Positions 23,526 to 32,523 of a DNA stretch of 49,469 bases are shown piece by piece (the first letter of the stretch is position 1; each line of letters starts with the position of its first letter). The notes under the pieces are model-generated. The model ran no database searches and was not told the origin of the DNA. It saw only the letters and a program-made list of their open reading frames with translations. The stretch covers positions 1-49,469 of the forward strand of contig CALMZR010000408.1 in NCBI GenBank assembly GCA_937870845.1, read 5' to 3'. The translations under genes and the position numbers were made by a program. Source of the stretch: an uncultured Chloroflexota bacterium. Lineage in GTDB: Bacteria; Chloroflexota; Chloroflexia; Thermomicrobiales; UBA6265.

Positions 23526-25484
23526 ATGGCCTACGGCTACACCGGCAAGATCCTGGTCGCCGATCTGACGAGCGGGACCATCACCGTCGACGAGCACGAC
23601 GACGACTGGTACCGGAAGTACATGGGCGGCGCGGCGATGGCGATGGACTACATCCTGCGCGGCGTGCCGCCCAAGGCCGATCCGCTCGGGCCGGAGAACG
23701 TCCTCGTCTTCGCCGTCGGCCCGCTGACCGGAACGGCCATCTCCGGCCAGAGCCGGATGAGCGTCAACTGCAAGAGCCCCCTCTCCGGGTTGATCGGCGA
23801 CGCCCAGGTGGGCGGCTTCTTCCCGGCCGAGCTGAAGATGGCCGGGTTCGACGCGATCGTGGTCACGGGCAAGGCGGCTTCACCGGTCTACCTCTGGATC
23901 AAGGACGGCCAGTACGAGCTGCGCGATGCCAGCGCCTACTGGGGCATGGGCACGGGCGCCTTCGAAGACGCGATCATGGCCGAGCTGGGCGACAAGAAAC
24001 TGCAAACCATGACCATCGGCCGGGCCGGCGAGAACATGGTCAAGTTCGCCTGCCCGGTGACCTTCACCTCGCGGGCGCCGGGGCGCACCGGCACCGGGGC
24101 GGTGATGGGGAGCAAGAACCTCAAGTCGATCGTCTGCCGCGGCACGGGCAAGGTGCCCGTCCACGACGCAGACGGCCTCAAGAAGCTGACCCAATGGGGC
24201 GCCAAGAACGTGCGCGTCAACGTGGCCATGGCCGGCTTGCAGAAGTACGGCACCGCCGAGACGGTGCTGGCGCAGCAGTCGGTCGGCGGGCTGCCGACCC
24301 ACAACTGGGACAGCGGCGTCTTCGAGCAGGCGGAAGCCATCTCCGGCGAGAAGATGTACGACACCATCCTGCTCAAGAACGACACCTGCTACGCCTGCGC
24401 CGTGCGCTGCAAGCGAGTGGTCGAAGTCAAGGCGCTGGGGGTGGAGGGGCGCTACGGCGGCCCCGAGTACGAGAACCTGGCCACCCTTGGCTCGTATTGC
24501 ATGGTTTCGGATTTGGACCGCGTGGCGCTGGCGAACCAGATCTGCAACCAGGAGGGGATGGACCCGATCGCCGTCGGGGCCACCATCGGCTGGGCGATGG
24601 ACGCCTTCGCCAAGGGCGAAATCACCCTGGCCGACACCGGCGGCATGCCGATCGCGTGGGGCGACGCCGAGACGATGGTGCGACTGACGGAGATGATCGC
24701 GACGCGTTCGGGCTTCGGCGACGTGCTGGCCGAGGGGATGAACGGGGCCTCGCAGCGGCTCGGCGGCCGGGGCGCGGACCTCATCACCGCCGTCAAGGGG
24801 AACGCGCTGCCGGCGCACATGCCGCAGGTCAAGCGCTCGCTGGCGTTGATCTACGCGGTCAACCCGTTCGGGGCCGACCACCAGTCGAGCGAGCACGACC
24901 CCGGCTACGCCCCCGACTCCGACGAGGAGAGCCTGCGCCGCCTGGCCTTGCTCGGTCTGACCGACCCGCAGGACCCGCTGAATCTCTCCGACGAGAAGGT
25001 CCGCTTCGCGTTGCTCACGCAGCAGTTCTACTCGCTGCTCGACTCGGCGTCGGTCTGCCAGTTCGTCTACGGCCCGGCCTGGCAGCTCTACGGCCCGGAC
25101 CACCTCTCCGATGCTCTCAATGCGGCGACCGGCTGGAACACCTCGGTCGACGAGCTGGTCGACGTCGGCGCGCGCAAGCTGACGATGCAGCGCCTGTTCA
25201 ATGCCCGCGAGGGGGCGGGCCGCAACGAAGACAAGCTGCCCAAGAAGCTCTTCAAGCCGCTGACCGGCGGCCCCTCGGACGGCCTGCACGTCACCGAGGC
25301 GCAGCTCGAAGACGCCCTCGACCGCTACTACGCCATGGCCGGCTGGGACAAGGCGACCGGCATGCCGACCGAAGCCTCCCTCGACCGCTACGGTCTCGGC
25401 TGGGCCGTGTACGCCCCCGGCGCCGAGCCGCTGCCGCACACGGGCGGGCTGAACCTGCCGCCGGGGTCGACGGCGTCGAAGTAG
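23526..25484 (+). CDS. aor: Tungsten-containing aldehyde:ferredoxin oxidoreductase
   Basis: 652 aa from ATG 23526 with GGGAGG upstream. Cytoplasmic enzyme with a tungsten bis-pterin centre and a [4Fe-4S] cluster; oxidises aldehydes to acids with ferredoxin. N-terminal MAYGYTGKILVADLTSGTIT and MGGAAMAMDYILRG are family-typical; GPLTGTAISGQSRMSVNCKS and GDAQVGGFFPAELKMAGFDA bind pterin. The cluster ligands are Cys288, Cys291, Cys295 (CYACAVRC) and Cys511 (SVCQFVYG), as in the archaeal family. KSLxxRG... end is normal length. It belongs with the tungstate transporter, ModE-like regulator and MoaD-like carrier around it. The exact aldehyde is not told by sequence. Confidence 0.95.
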   Translation: MAYGYTGKILVADLTSGTITVDEHDDDWYRKYMGGAAMAMDYILRGVPPKADPLGPENVLVFAVGPLTGTAISGQSRMSVNCKSPLSGLIGDAQVGGFFPAELKMAGFDAIVVTGKAASPVYLWIKDGQYELRDASAYWGMGTGAFEDAIMAELGDKKLQTMTIGRAGENMVKFACPVTFTSRAPGRTGTGAVMGSKNLKSIVCRGTGKVPVHDADGLKKLTQWGAKNVRVNVAMAGLQKYGTAETVLAQQSVGGLPTHNWDSGVFEQAEAISGEKMYDTILLKNDTCYACAVRCKRVVEVKALGVEGRYGGPEYENLATLGSYCMVSDLDRVALANQICNQEGMDPIAVGATIGWAMDAFAKGEITLADTGGMPIAWGDAETMVRLTEMIATRSGFGDVLAEGMNGASQRLGGRGADLITAVKGNALPAHMPQVKRSLALIYAVNPFGADHQSSEHDPGYAPDSDEESLRRLALLGLTDPQDPLNLSDEKVRFALLTQQFYSLLDSASVCQFVYGPAWQLYGPDHLSDALNAATGWNTSVDELVDVGARKLTMQRLFNAREGAGRNEDKLPKKLFKPLTGGPSDGLHVTEAQLEDALDRYYAMAGWDKATGMPTEASLDRYGLGWAVYAPGAEPLPHTGGLNLPPGSTASK

Positions 25485-25560
25485 GGTGACGGGTGACGGG
25501 GATCGTTCTCTGAAACCCGACACCCGACACCCGACAGCCGACACCTGAAACCCGTCACCC
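25484..25560. terminator. Hairpin-prone octamer-repeat region between convergent AOR and MoaD genes
   Basis: GGGTGACGGG at the AOR stop is repeated and CCCGTCACCC lies at 25551-25560, making a 10-bp inverted pair around CGACACCCGACACCCGACAG repeats. The right arm includes the moaD stop codon (25555-25557). It could stop both transcripts. There is no U-run, so the terminator role is tentative. Confidence 0.4.
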
Positions 25561-25800
25561 GCCGGCGATTGGGCGCATGAAGATCACCTCCGCGCCGTCG
25601 GGGAGGGGGGCGGCGCGGTCGGCCTGCTTGCCGTCGATGAAGGCGCGGGTTTGCTTGAGGATGGTCTGGGCCAGTTCGTCCCGATCGGTCAGCTTGGCGA
25701 ACAGGTCGTCGATGGTGGCGCCGTCGGGGAGGATGATCTGCTCCGATTTGCGCTCCAGCATGTCGGCGATAATGCCCTGGTACTTGACGGTCACTTGCAC
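25555..25800 (-). CDS. MoaD/ThiS-like ubiquitin-fold sulfur carrier
   Basis: 81 aa from GTG 25800 (GGGGG five bases upstream; a longer frame to 25824 is less likely). It has the beta-grasp fold VQVTVKYQGIIADMLE and ends in FMRPIAGG, whose terminal Gly-Gly is adenylated and thiocarboxylated in sulfur carriers. Such MoaD-like proteins feed sulfur into the dithiolene of the molybdopterin/tungstopterin cofactor. Next to aor it probably serves the tungsten cofactor. It lies opposite and convergent to the AOR gene; no MoaE or MoeB is in this window. Confidence 0.85.
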   Translation of the reverse strand: MQVTVKYQGIIADMLERKSEQIILPDGATIDDLFAKLTDRDELAQTILKQTRAFIDGKQADRAAPLPDGAEVIFMRPIAGG

Positions 25801-25830
25801 GGTTGCCCCCCGGTCGCGGCACACACATTC

Positions 25831-25923
25831 GTGTCACGCTGAGCCTGAAAAACGAAGCATCTCGGCTCCCGTGAGACGCATTTGCGTTGAGCCGAGATGC
25901 TTCACTGCGTTCAGCATGACACG
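25831..25923. repeat. Dispersed palindromic repeat, copy B
   Basis: Starts GTGTCACGCTGAGCC and ends GTTCAGCATGACAC. Two inner arms, GAAGCATCTCGGCTC and GAGCCGAGATGCTTC, are exact reverse complements (15 bp), so the copy can fold into a long cruciform or hairpin. It lies between the divergent ends of the MoaD and M50 regions and shares its consensus with the copies at 11742, 38941 and 41751. Confidence 0.8.
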
Positions 25924-25938
25924 AAACGGCGTTTGCGA

Positions 25939-27069
25939 TCAGGAGCCGACTTCGGAGCGCACGCGCAGGTGATGGATCACCTCGTCACGCGTCAGCAATC
26001 CCGCGAGGCGGCTGCCGTCGAACACCGGCAGTTGCAGCAGTTGGTTGGCGTCCATGAGCTGCACGGCGGTCAGCAGCTCGTCGTTCAGCTCGACGCGGGG
26101 CAAGTCGACCAGCGGCGTCATGACATCGCCGGCGGTCATCAGCGGCCAGTCGGCGCGGGGGACTTGGGAGACGTCGCGCAGGGAGAGGACGCCGACGGGG
26201 TTGCCGGCGGCGACGACGATGAAGGAGCCCTGCCCGCGGCCGAGGATGTGCTGCTCGACGAGATCTTGCAGCATGAGCCCGGCCGGGATTTCGGGTTCGC
26301 GCACGTTGCCCATCACCTGGGAGACGCGCGTGCCGCTGAGCTGCCCTTGCTGGATGAAGGCGCGCTTCTCGGCGGTGGCGGCGTTGTGCAGGATGAAGCC
26401 GATCATCACCGACCAGATGCCGCCGACCAGATTCCCGTTGAAGACGTTCCAGGCGCCCCAGGCGATGAGCGCGTAGGCGACGATCTGCCCCGCCGTGCCG
26501 GCCACGCGCACCCCGGTCTCCTGCTTGCCGGTGATGCCCCAGACGATCGACTCCAGGATGCGGCCGCCGTCGAGCGGATAGCCGGGGGCCAGGTTGAAGA
26601 TGGCCAGGATGAGGTTGATGTAGGCCAGCCACTGCGTCGAGGCCCCGAAGTAGCCGCGGTCGCCGAAGAGCTGGTTGAGACCCCAGAAGACGCCGGCCAG
26701 CAGCACGCTGGAGGCCGGGCCGATGGCGGCGACGGCGAACTCGGCGCCGGGCGACTTCGGCTTGCCGCCGAGCTGGGCGATGCCGCCGAAGATGTAGAGC
26801 GTAATGCTGACGACGGGGACGCCGTTGCGGCGGGCGATCAGGGCGTGGGCCAGCTCGTGAAAGAGGATGGAGGCGAAGAAGAGGATGGCCGTCAGCAGGC
26901 CCGTCAGCCAGAGGCTCGTCGTGTTCAGCTCCGGATAGGCCTCCGGCAGCAGGCTGGTGGCCAGCGTCCAGGTGAGGATGGCGAGGATGACGAAGAGGCT
27001 GGGGTTGATCTGGATGGGGATGCCCCAGACGTGGCCGATGGTGATGTTGCCGTTGTTGCTGCCCATCAT
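25939..27069 (-). CDS. Site-2-protease-family (M50) membrane metalloprotease with CBS domains
   Basis: 376 aa, with about six membrane helices. HELAHALIARRNGVPVVSIT carries the zinc motif (HExxH, ~70) and NLAPGYPLDGGRILESI (~160) gives the Asp ligand and the DGGRIL signature. The C-terminal ~140 residues are a pair of CBS domains (RVSQVMGNVREPEIPAG, TAGDVMTPLVDLPRVELNDE). These cut transmembrane substrates in regulated intramembrane proteolysis, and CBS domains sense adenosyl nucleotides. Substrates are not in the sequence. ATG 27069 is taken; the following ATG is an alternative. Confidence 0.9.
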   Translation of the reverse strand: MMGSNNGNITIGHVWGIPIQINPSLFVILAILTWTLATSLLPEAYPELNTTSLWLTGLLTAILFFASILFHELAHALIARRNGVPVVSITLYIFGGIAQLGGKPKSPGAEFAVAAIGPASSVLLAGVFWGLNQLFGDRGYFGASTQWLAYINLILAIFNLAPGYPLDGGRILESIVWGITGKQETGVRVAGTAGQIVAYALIAWGAWNVFNGNLVGGIWSVMIGFILHNAATAEKRAFIQQGQLSGTRVSQVMGNVREPEIPAGLMLQDLVEQHILGRGQGSFIVVAAGNPVGVLSLRDVSQVPRADWPLMTAGDVMTPLVDLPRVELNDELLTAVQLMDANQLLQLPVFDGSRLAGLLTRDEVIHHLRVRSEVGS

Positions 27070-27132
27070 GCGGTGTGGCCTGCCTCGCGTACCGGCTACG
27101 GCGCCGGAAGAGCCGCCTGCCGGTCACGCAAC

Positions 27133-27158
27133 AGGCCCGGGACGATCGTCCCGGGCCT
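27133..27158. terminator. Perfect 26-bp palindrome (hairpin)
   Basis: Arms AGGCCCGGGACGA and TCGTCCCGGGCCT are exact complements with no loop spacing, so a hairpin of about 11 bp with a tight loop can form. It is past the stop of the minus-strand gene at 27206 and before the M50 gene. No U-run follows, so it is either a factor-dependent terminator or a repeat. Confidence 0.55.
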
Positions 27159-27205
27159 ATCGTAGCGCAGGTTTGCCAGAAGCGCCCCGGTGCGGAGCGG
27201 ATGCA

Positions 27206-27544
27206 TCAGGCGGCGGGCGCCATCGGGGCCAGCCAGGGATGGTGGAGGATCGCGCTGCGGGGCAGGAGATAGCCGCCGCGCAGCCCCGGCACGTGGCCGC
27301 TGACCCAGCCGTCGCGCTCGAACCAGTCGATGCCGCGCCCTTCGGCCGCGTAGGGGTTGCGCGCGTCGGGGGAGCCCGCGGGCCGCTCCAGGGACGGCTC
27401 CCAGAACGTGGCGAGCCACTCGGCGAAGCCGGAGGCGGCGTGGTCGCCCTGCCAGAGCGCCGCCGAATACTCTGCCCAGGCGGTCGCCATGAGCCGTGCC
27501 CCGGCGGCGTCCGCGCGCGGGAAGGGGGTTGGAACGTTGGTCAT
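27206..27544 (-). CDS. Hypothetical protein (112 aa)
   Basis: Not recognised. The protein begins MTNVPTPFPRADAAGARLMA, with an amphipathic N-terminal helix, AEWLATFWEPSLERP and a C-terminal GYLLPRSAILHHPWLAP. Trp and Pro are plentiful; no signal peptide, membrane segment or metal motif is seen. It sits between two hairpins, so it is probably a one-gene transcript. ATG 27544 has weak ribosome-site sequence. It is probably a real gene, since codon use is normal and the frame is compact between other elements. Confidence 0.55.
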   Translation of the reverse strand: MTNVPTPFPRADAAGARLMATAWAEYSAALWQGDHAASGFAEWLATFWEPSLERPAGSPDARNPYAAEGRGIDWFERDGWVSGHVPGLRGGYLLPRSAILHHPWLAPMAPAA

Positions 27545-27579
27545 GGAACGGTGTCTCCCGGAATGGCCCTCACCCCAAA

Positions 27580-27607
27580 CCCCTCTCCCATTGCAATGGG
27601 AGAGGGG
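27580..27607. terminator. Perfect 28-bp palindrome, likely terminator
   Basis: Arms CCCCTCTCCCATTG and CAATGGGAGAGGGG are exact complements. For the minus-strand gene ending at 27645 it is followed by TTTGGGGTGAGGG, a short T-run, so it can act as its terminator. The same C-rich repeat consensus is at 11148-11215. Confidence 0.6.
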
Positions 27608-27644
27608 CTTTCGTCGGGGCTGATAGCCGATAGCTGATAGCTCG

Positions 27645-28355
27645 TTATTCCTGGCTGCGGCCCATGCCGCTGACGAGCATGACGTAGTAGAGGAGCGACA
27701 GGAGCGAGGCGGCGAAGCTGGCGACGTAGGTCCAGGCGGCGGCGCCGAGCACGGTGGCCACGCCGGAGGTTTCGTCGCCGCGCTGCAGACCGCCGTCGGT
27801 GAGGCCGAGGTTGGTCAGCGCTTCCTTGGCGCGGCGCGAGGCGTCGAACTCGACCGGGAGGGTGATGAGGGCGAAGATGGTCGAGAGGGCGAAGAGGCCG
27901 ACGCCGAGCCAGGCCAGGCCGGTCGCCTGCAGGATGATGCCGGCGAACAGGACGAGGAAGCCGAGCGTGGAGCCGATGTTGACCACCGGCACGATGGCCG
28001 TGCGGAACTGCAACGGCGCGTAGGCGCGGGCGTGCTGGATGGCGTGCCCGACCTCGTGCGCGGCGATGCCCATGGCGGCGATGCTCGGCTTCCCGTAGAC
28101 GCCGTCCGACAGGTGCAGCGAGCGCGAGCGGGGGTCGTAGTGGTCGGTCAACTCGCCGCGGGTGTGCTCGACCGGCACGTCGTAGAGGCCGTTGGCGTCG
28201 AGGATGCGGCGGGCGACCTGGGCCCCGGTCAGGTTGGCGTCGTTGCGGACCTTGCTGTACTTGGTGTAGCTCCCCTTCACCCGCCACTGCGCCCAGAGCA
28301 TCAGAATGACGCCCGGGATCATGAAAATGAAGTACATCGGATCGAAGCCGATCAA
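27645..28355 (-). CDS. YugP-like membrane zinc metallopeptidase
   Basis: 236 aa. TTG 28355 was chosen because AGAGGA is five to six bases upstream; the ATG at 28337 has none in range, and the longer frame to 29117 would cross regions with no family match. It is a small membrane metallopeptidase with FIFMIPGVILMLWAQWRVKG as a first helix, IAAMGIAAHEVGHAIQHARA (HExxH) and FALITLPVEFDASRRAKEAL, the conserved end with the third ligand region, plus two more helices. The role of the YugP family is not settled. Confidence 0.85.
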   Translation of the reverse strand: MIGFDPMYFIFMIPGVILMLWAQWRVKGSYTKYSKVRNDANLTGAQVARRILDANGLYDVPVEHTRGELTDHYDPRSRSLHLSDGVYGKPSIAAMGIAAHEVGHAIQHARAYAPLQFRTAIVPVVNIGSTLGFLVLFAGIILQATGLAWLGVGLFALSTIFALITLPVEFDASRRAKEALTNLGLTDGGLQRGDETSGVATVLGAAAWTYVASFAASLLSLLYYVMLVSGMGRSQE

Positions 28356-28948
28356 GGCGGTCCTCTTTCTGTGCATGCGCGGCGTCGATGCCGCTGGCGA
28401 AGCGCTCCTTCGCCGGATTCCGGCCACGGCTCGGCCGGTTGAGTCTACGGCGTTTCCGCCGCGGCTGCTCGTGCGTCCGAAACGATGCGCCGTCATTGAA
28501 TCAACGGCGCACGTGGCAGCCAGGTTCCGCGCTCCGCGCCGGGTGGCGCAAGGCGCGGGAGACGGATGTGACCAGGGGCTTCGGGTAGGCGAAACCCCGG
28601 CCGCATCCGGACGGATGAGCCAGGGTCTGACCGAGCGAGGCGATGCCGCTCGCTCCGGCGGCCGGCGCGACAGCGCGTACTGACGGCCGCGGGGTCCGTC
28701 CCTCAATAGGGGACGGAGGCTACTCCCCCTGTTGCCGATATAGTATAGCCTGCCAGAACGAACCGAAAACGACGCGGCAGCCTCATCCACGTTGATGCAC
28801 GCCTCGACTGTCAGGTGTATGCTGGCAGCAGATTCCGTCGAGTCCGTTGGCGCTCCGCGGAGAAGGCGATAGCGTGCCCGGCGATGCGCGCAGGCCCATC
28901 GACCGTCCGTCCCTGCTGGTCCCTCACCACCGCCTGGGGCGGATCGAC
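28356..28948. other. Intergenic region with strong hairpins, divergent promoters
   Basis: Nearly 600 bp between the minus-strand YugP-like gene and the plus-strand LuxR-type gene. Hairpins are seen: TGCGCCGT/ACGGCGCA at 28485-28510, GAGCGAG/CTCGCTC at 28637-28660 and TCCGTCCC/GGGACGGA at 28695-28718. A TATAGT -10-like hexamer occurs at 28739-28744, without a good -35 box. Parts of it (28555-28650) look like a structured RNA, but no riboswitch family could be matched with confidence. Confidence 0.4.
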
Positions 28949-31945
28949 GTGTCGTTTGATCTCCCGCTTGTCTCTCCTGTCCTCGTTGGCCGATCGGCCC
29001 CGCTTGCCGGACTCGAACGCGTGCTTGGAGAAGTGGCCAAGGGCCACGGTCAAACCGTCTTGATCGGCGGAGAGGCCGGGATTGGAAAGTCGCGGCTGGT
29101 CGCCGCAGCGCGTACACGCGGGGAACGGCTCGGCTTCACAATCCTCGAAGGCTTCTGTTTCGAGCCTGACGGCGTCTTGCCCTACGCGCCGTTCCGCGAT
29201 CTGCTTCGTACCCGCAGCGGAGCTCTGGCTCCCGATGGACTCGCTCTCGAATTCGGCTCCGCCGTGCCCGAGATCGCACAACTCCTTCCCGAGTTGGCCG
29301 CACTTCTCCCTGGTTTCTCGCCGACGAGGGTGCACCCGGAGCAAGAGAAGCACCGCGTCGTTCATGCGCTGGATCGCTACGTTGCTGGGTTGGCAGCGGC
29401 TCGGCCGACGCTCGTGGTCCTCGAAGACCTTCACTGGAGCGATGAGGCGAGCCTGGATCTTCTGCTCTCCCTCGCTCGGAAAACCGCCACCCGGCCGCTT
29501 CTCCTCATGCTCACCTATCGCACCGACGAGGCGCACCTGGGCCTGCGTCATTTCCTGGCCGAACTCGACCGCGGGCGGTTGGCGACCGAGCTGCCGCTGA
29601 CCCCGCTGAGCGTCGGCGAGGTGGGCGAGATGGTCCGGGCGATCCTAGCGCAGGACCGTCCCGTCGGAGCCGCGTTTCTGCGTACCCTCTACGCATTGAC
29701 GGAGGGGAACCCGTTCTTTGTAGAGGAGGTGCTCGGTTCGCTTGTCGCGGCAGGTGACATCTACCCCGCGGCAGAAGGCTGGGAGCGACAACCGATCGAC
29801 CGCCTGCGTATCCCGCGGAGCATCCGTGACGCGGTCCTGCGCCGGGCGGCGCGGGTGGGTGAGGTGGCCACCCAGATCCTCCAACTGGCCGCTGTCGCCG
29901 GCCGTCGGTTCGACTTCGCCCTGCTTCAGGAGCTGTCGGGACGCGATGAGACCGACCTGCTCCGAGCGGTCAAAGCGTTGATCGAGGTCCAATTGCTCGT
30001 CGAGTCCTCGGCGGAGACGTTTGCGTTTCGGCACGCGCTGACCCGCGAGGCGATCTACGGCGAGTTGCTGGCGTGGGAACGGAAGTGGTTGCACGGCCAC
30101 ATCGCCGCAGCGCTCGAGCGGCGCGACCTGGACGTTTCCGATGCGCACCTCGGGGACCTTGCCTACCACTGCGTTGAGGCGGGGGAATGGGCGAAGGCGC
30201 TCGAATATGCGCGGGCAGCCGGGGAGCGGGCGCAGGCGCTTGGCGCCCCGCGATCGGCGGTCGAGCAATTCACCCGCGCCCTCGCCGCGGCCGACGCCCT
30301 CCAGCAGCCACCCGCCCCCGAGATCCTCTCCGCCCGCGCTCGCGCGTACGACCTCCTCGGCGAATTCGAGGCCGCCAGCGCCGACTACGGGGCAGCCCTC
30401 CTCCTCGCCGAAGCGGCCGCCGACCAGCGCGGCGTGTGTCAGGCATTGCTCGATCTTGCCGCTCTCTGGGCCAGCCGTGATTACGACCGAGCGCTCGACT
30501 ACCTGCGCCGGGCGCTCGCTCTCGCTCGTAGCATGGACGACCCCGCGCTGCTGGCGCACGTCCTGAACCGCATGGGCAACTGGTACGCCAACCATGAGCA
30601 CCCGGTGCCGGCCCATCAACACCACGCGGAGGCACTGGCCATCTTCGAGCGGCTCGACGACCGGCAAGGGATCGCCGCAACCCTCGACCTCCTGGGCATG
30701 GCCGCGGCGTTGGGCGGCGATCTCGTCGCGGCAGTCTCCGCCCTGGCGCGAGCGGCCGCGCTCTTCCATGCGTTGGGCGATGCGCAAGGGCTGGTGGGCT
30801 GCCTCGCCAACGTCGGTTCCAACGCCATCTGCGAACAAGACGTGCTGGTGGGAGCGGAGAGTCTGGCCGAGACCATCCGCGGCGGCGAACAAGCGCTGAC
30901 ACTGGCGCGTGAGATCGACTGGCTGGCCGGTACGGCGTTCGCGCTGATGACGCTCGGCGAGTCCTATGCCGCGGCGGGAGACGTCGGGCGCGGCCTTGAG
31001 CTGCTGCGGGAAGGCTTGGCCATTGCCGAGGAGATCGAGCATCGGCAATGGATGACGCAGGCCCACGTGGGCCTGGGCGGTGTCCACGCCGATCTGCTGG
31101 CGCTGCCGAAGGCGCGTCTGCATTTCGAGCAGGTGGTGGTGTTGGGAGAGGCGTTGCGGTCCCGCCTCTGGTCGACGATCGCCGTGGGACGCCTGGCATC
31201 GGTGCAGATCGCCCAGGGCGAGCTGGATGCGGCCGAGGAGGCGCTCGCTGAGTTCGACGCGGGCACACCGATGCGAACGGCGGGGCAGCGTTTGCTGTGG
31301 TGCGCGCGGGCGGAACTGGCGCTGGCCCGCGACGATCCGACCGCCGCCCTGGCGATTCTGGACGGGCTCTACGCGGCGGCCGCGAACCTGACCGGCGAGG
31401 GGGACATTCCCCGCCTGGCGCGGCTGAAGGCGCAGGCATTGGCGTCGTTGGGCCGAACGGAGGAGTCCATCGTGCTGTTGCAGGCGGCTCGGTCAGTCGC
31501 CGCTGACCAGGGCGCTCGCTCGGAACTCTGGCGACTCCACGCGATGCTCGCCGCGCTCCTCCGCGAGCAGGGCCGTGGGGACGAAGCTGGCCGCGAGGAA
31601 GCCGCCGCCAGGCAGCTCATCGCATCGCTGGCATCGACTGTGCCGGGCGAGGAACTACGTGAGCAATTCGTGCGTGCCGCCACCGCGCGACTGCCCACGC
31701 CGACCGCCGTTTCGGCACGGCGGGCGGCCAAAGCGGCGTTCGGCGGTCTCACGGTCCGCGAGCGGGAGGTGGCTACGCTGATTGCTCACGGCCAGACCAA
31801 CCGGGCCATCGCCGAGGCGTTGAGCGTCAGCGAGCGCACGATTGACGCGCACGTCGGCAACATGCTTCGCAAACTGGGTTTCGCCTCCCGGTCACAGATC
31901 GCCGCCTGGGCCGTCGAGCGCGGACTGTCCCACCCCGGTACGTAG
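28949..31945 (+). CDS. Large AAA/LuxR-type ATPase transcriptional regulator
   Basis: About 998 aa from GTG 28949 (GGGGCGG upstream; TTG 28847 would add 34 residues not like the family). LVGRSAPLAGLERVL begins the ATPase; Walker A GGEAGIGKSRL (~40), Walker B LVVLEDLHWSD (~154), then ALTEGNPFFVEEVL, a winged-helix-type arm, and many TPR-like repeats (~430-860). The C-terminal LuxR helix-turn-helix (~930-990) is LTVREREVATLIAHGQTNRA, then IAEALSVSERTIDAHVGNML. This is the MalT/LAL class; an inducer bound by the TPR part or ATP state triggers DNA binding. It opens a plus-strand run of small enzymes that it may control. Confidence 0.9.
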   Translation: MSFDLPLVSPVLVGRSAPLAGLERVLGEVAKGHGQTVLIGGEAGIGKSRLVAAARTRGERLGFTILEGFCFEPDGVLPYAPFRDLLRTRSGALAPDGLALEFGSAVPEIAQLLPELAALLPGFSPTRVHPEQEKHRVVHALDRYVAGLAAARPTLVVLEDLHWSDEASLDLLLSLARKTATRPLLLMLTYRTDEAHLGLRHFLAELDRGRLATELPLTPLSVGEVGEMVRAILAQDRPVGAAFLRTLYALTEGNPFFVEEVLGSLVAAGDIYPAAEGWERQPIDRLRIPRSIRDAVLRRAARVGEVATQILQLAAVAGRRFDFALLQELSGRDETDLLRAVKALIEVQLLVESSAETFAFRHALTREAIYGELLAWERKWLHGHIAAALERRDLDVSDAHLGDLAYHCVEAGEWAKALEYARAAGERAQALGAPRSAVEQFTRALAAADALQQPPAPEILSARARAYDLLGEFEAASADYGAALLLAEAAADQRGVCQALLDLAALWASRDYDRALDYLRRALALARSMDDPALLAHVLNRMGNWYANHEHPVPAHQHHAEALAIFERLDDRQGIAATLDLLGMAAALGGDLVAAVSALARAAALFHALGDAQGLVGCLANVGSNAICEQDVLVGAESLAETIRGGEQALTLAREIDWLAGTAFALMTLGESYAAAGDVGRGLELLREGLAIAEEIEHRQWMTQAHVGLGGVHADLLALPKARLHFEQVVVLGEALRSRLWSTIAVGRLASVQIAQGELDAAEEALAEFDAGTPMRTAGQRLLWCARAELALARDDPTAALAILDGLYAAAANLTGEGDIPRLARLKAQALASLGRTEESIVLLQAARSVAADQGARSELWRLHAMLAALLREQGRGDEAGREEAAARQLIASLASTVPGEELREQFVRAATARLPTPTAVSARRAAKAAFGGLTVREREVATLIAHGQTNRAIAEALSVSERTIDAHVGNMLRKLGFASRSQIAAWAVERGLSHPGT

Positions 31946-32123
31946 GTATTGCCGTCGCCAAAAACCTCCGCCTCACGACAGAAAATCGGCATCGCTCTCA
32001 GCCGAAATCGGTCCTTTCCCCAATCGTCCTCTAGCCGCTGCTCTGCCAGGATGGTCGAGCCGGAATGGTCGATCGACCATCGGTGAGCGGCAACGAAGGT
32101 GTCGAACGGAAAGGAGCGCAGAC

Positions 32124-32438
32124 GTGTACGGCACGATCTTCCGCTGTCGGCCGAGGCCCGGACAGGAGCATGCGTTCGAGGAGATTACCCAGCGCTGGCG
32201 GCGTGAGCGCGCACCTGAGGCGACGGGATTCATCGGCGAGTACATCCTCAGATCGGACTCGAGCCCAGGCCAGGTATTGGCCCTCGTCATCTTCGACTCC
32301 GAGGAGAACTACCGCAAGAACGCCGCTGACCTCGAGCAGCAACGCTGGTACGAGCAGTTCCGCGCGACGCTCAGCGAAGACCCCGAGTGGAACGATGGCG
32401 CAATCGAGGCGTTGGAGCCGACCACCGTGCCGCTGTAA
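32124..32438 (+). CDS. Antibiotic-biosynthesis-monooxygenase (ABM)-like small protein
   Basis: 104 aa from GTG 32124 with AAAGGAG seven bases upstream. VYGTIFRCRPRPGQEHAFEE, ITQRWRRERAPEATGFIGEY, DSSPGQVLALVIFDSEENYR and QQRWYEQFRATLSEDPEWND follow the ferredoxin-like ABM fold, where a dimer makes a small pocket. ABM proteins work as cofactor-free oxygenases or as heme or quinol binders; this cannot be told from sequence. It follows the LuxR-type gene by 178 bp and precedes the SnoaL-like gene. Confidence 0.65.
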   Translation: MYGTIFRCRPRPGQEHAFEEITQRWRRERAPEATGFIGEYILRSDSSPGQVLALVIFDSEENYRKNAADLEQQRWYEQFRATLSEDPEWNDGAIEALEPTTVPL

Positions 32439-32523
32439 CGCCGACCCGCCGTGCGTCATTTTGGCGAATCTGTCCGCGACGAGTGGAATTGACGCACCGC
32501 GTCCATCACGAGGAGGGATCGCT

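Noticed and set aside
23434-25560. CRISPR array
   Set aside because: Repeat units are 8 bp in direct tandem with no spacers, and no cas genes are nearby.
28555-28650. Cobalamin riboswitch
   Set aside because: Only short pieces resemble the B12-box end and the required core order is not met; the downstream gene is not a cobalamin gene.
31842-32123. Extended N-terminus of the ABM-like gene
   Set aside because: It would overlap the LuxR helix-turn-helix and has Arg/Ser/Pro-rich shadow composition; GTG 32124 has a clear AAAGGAG site.
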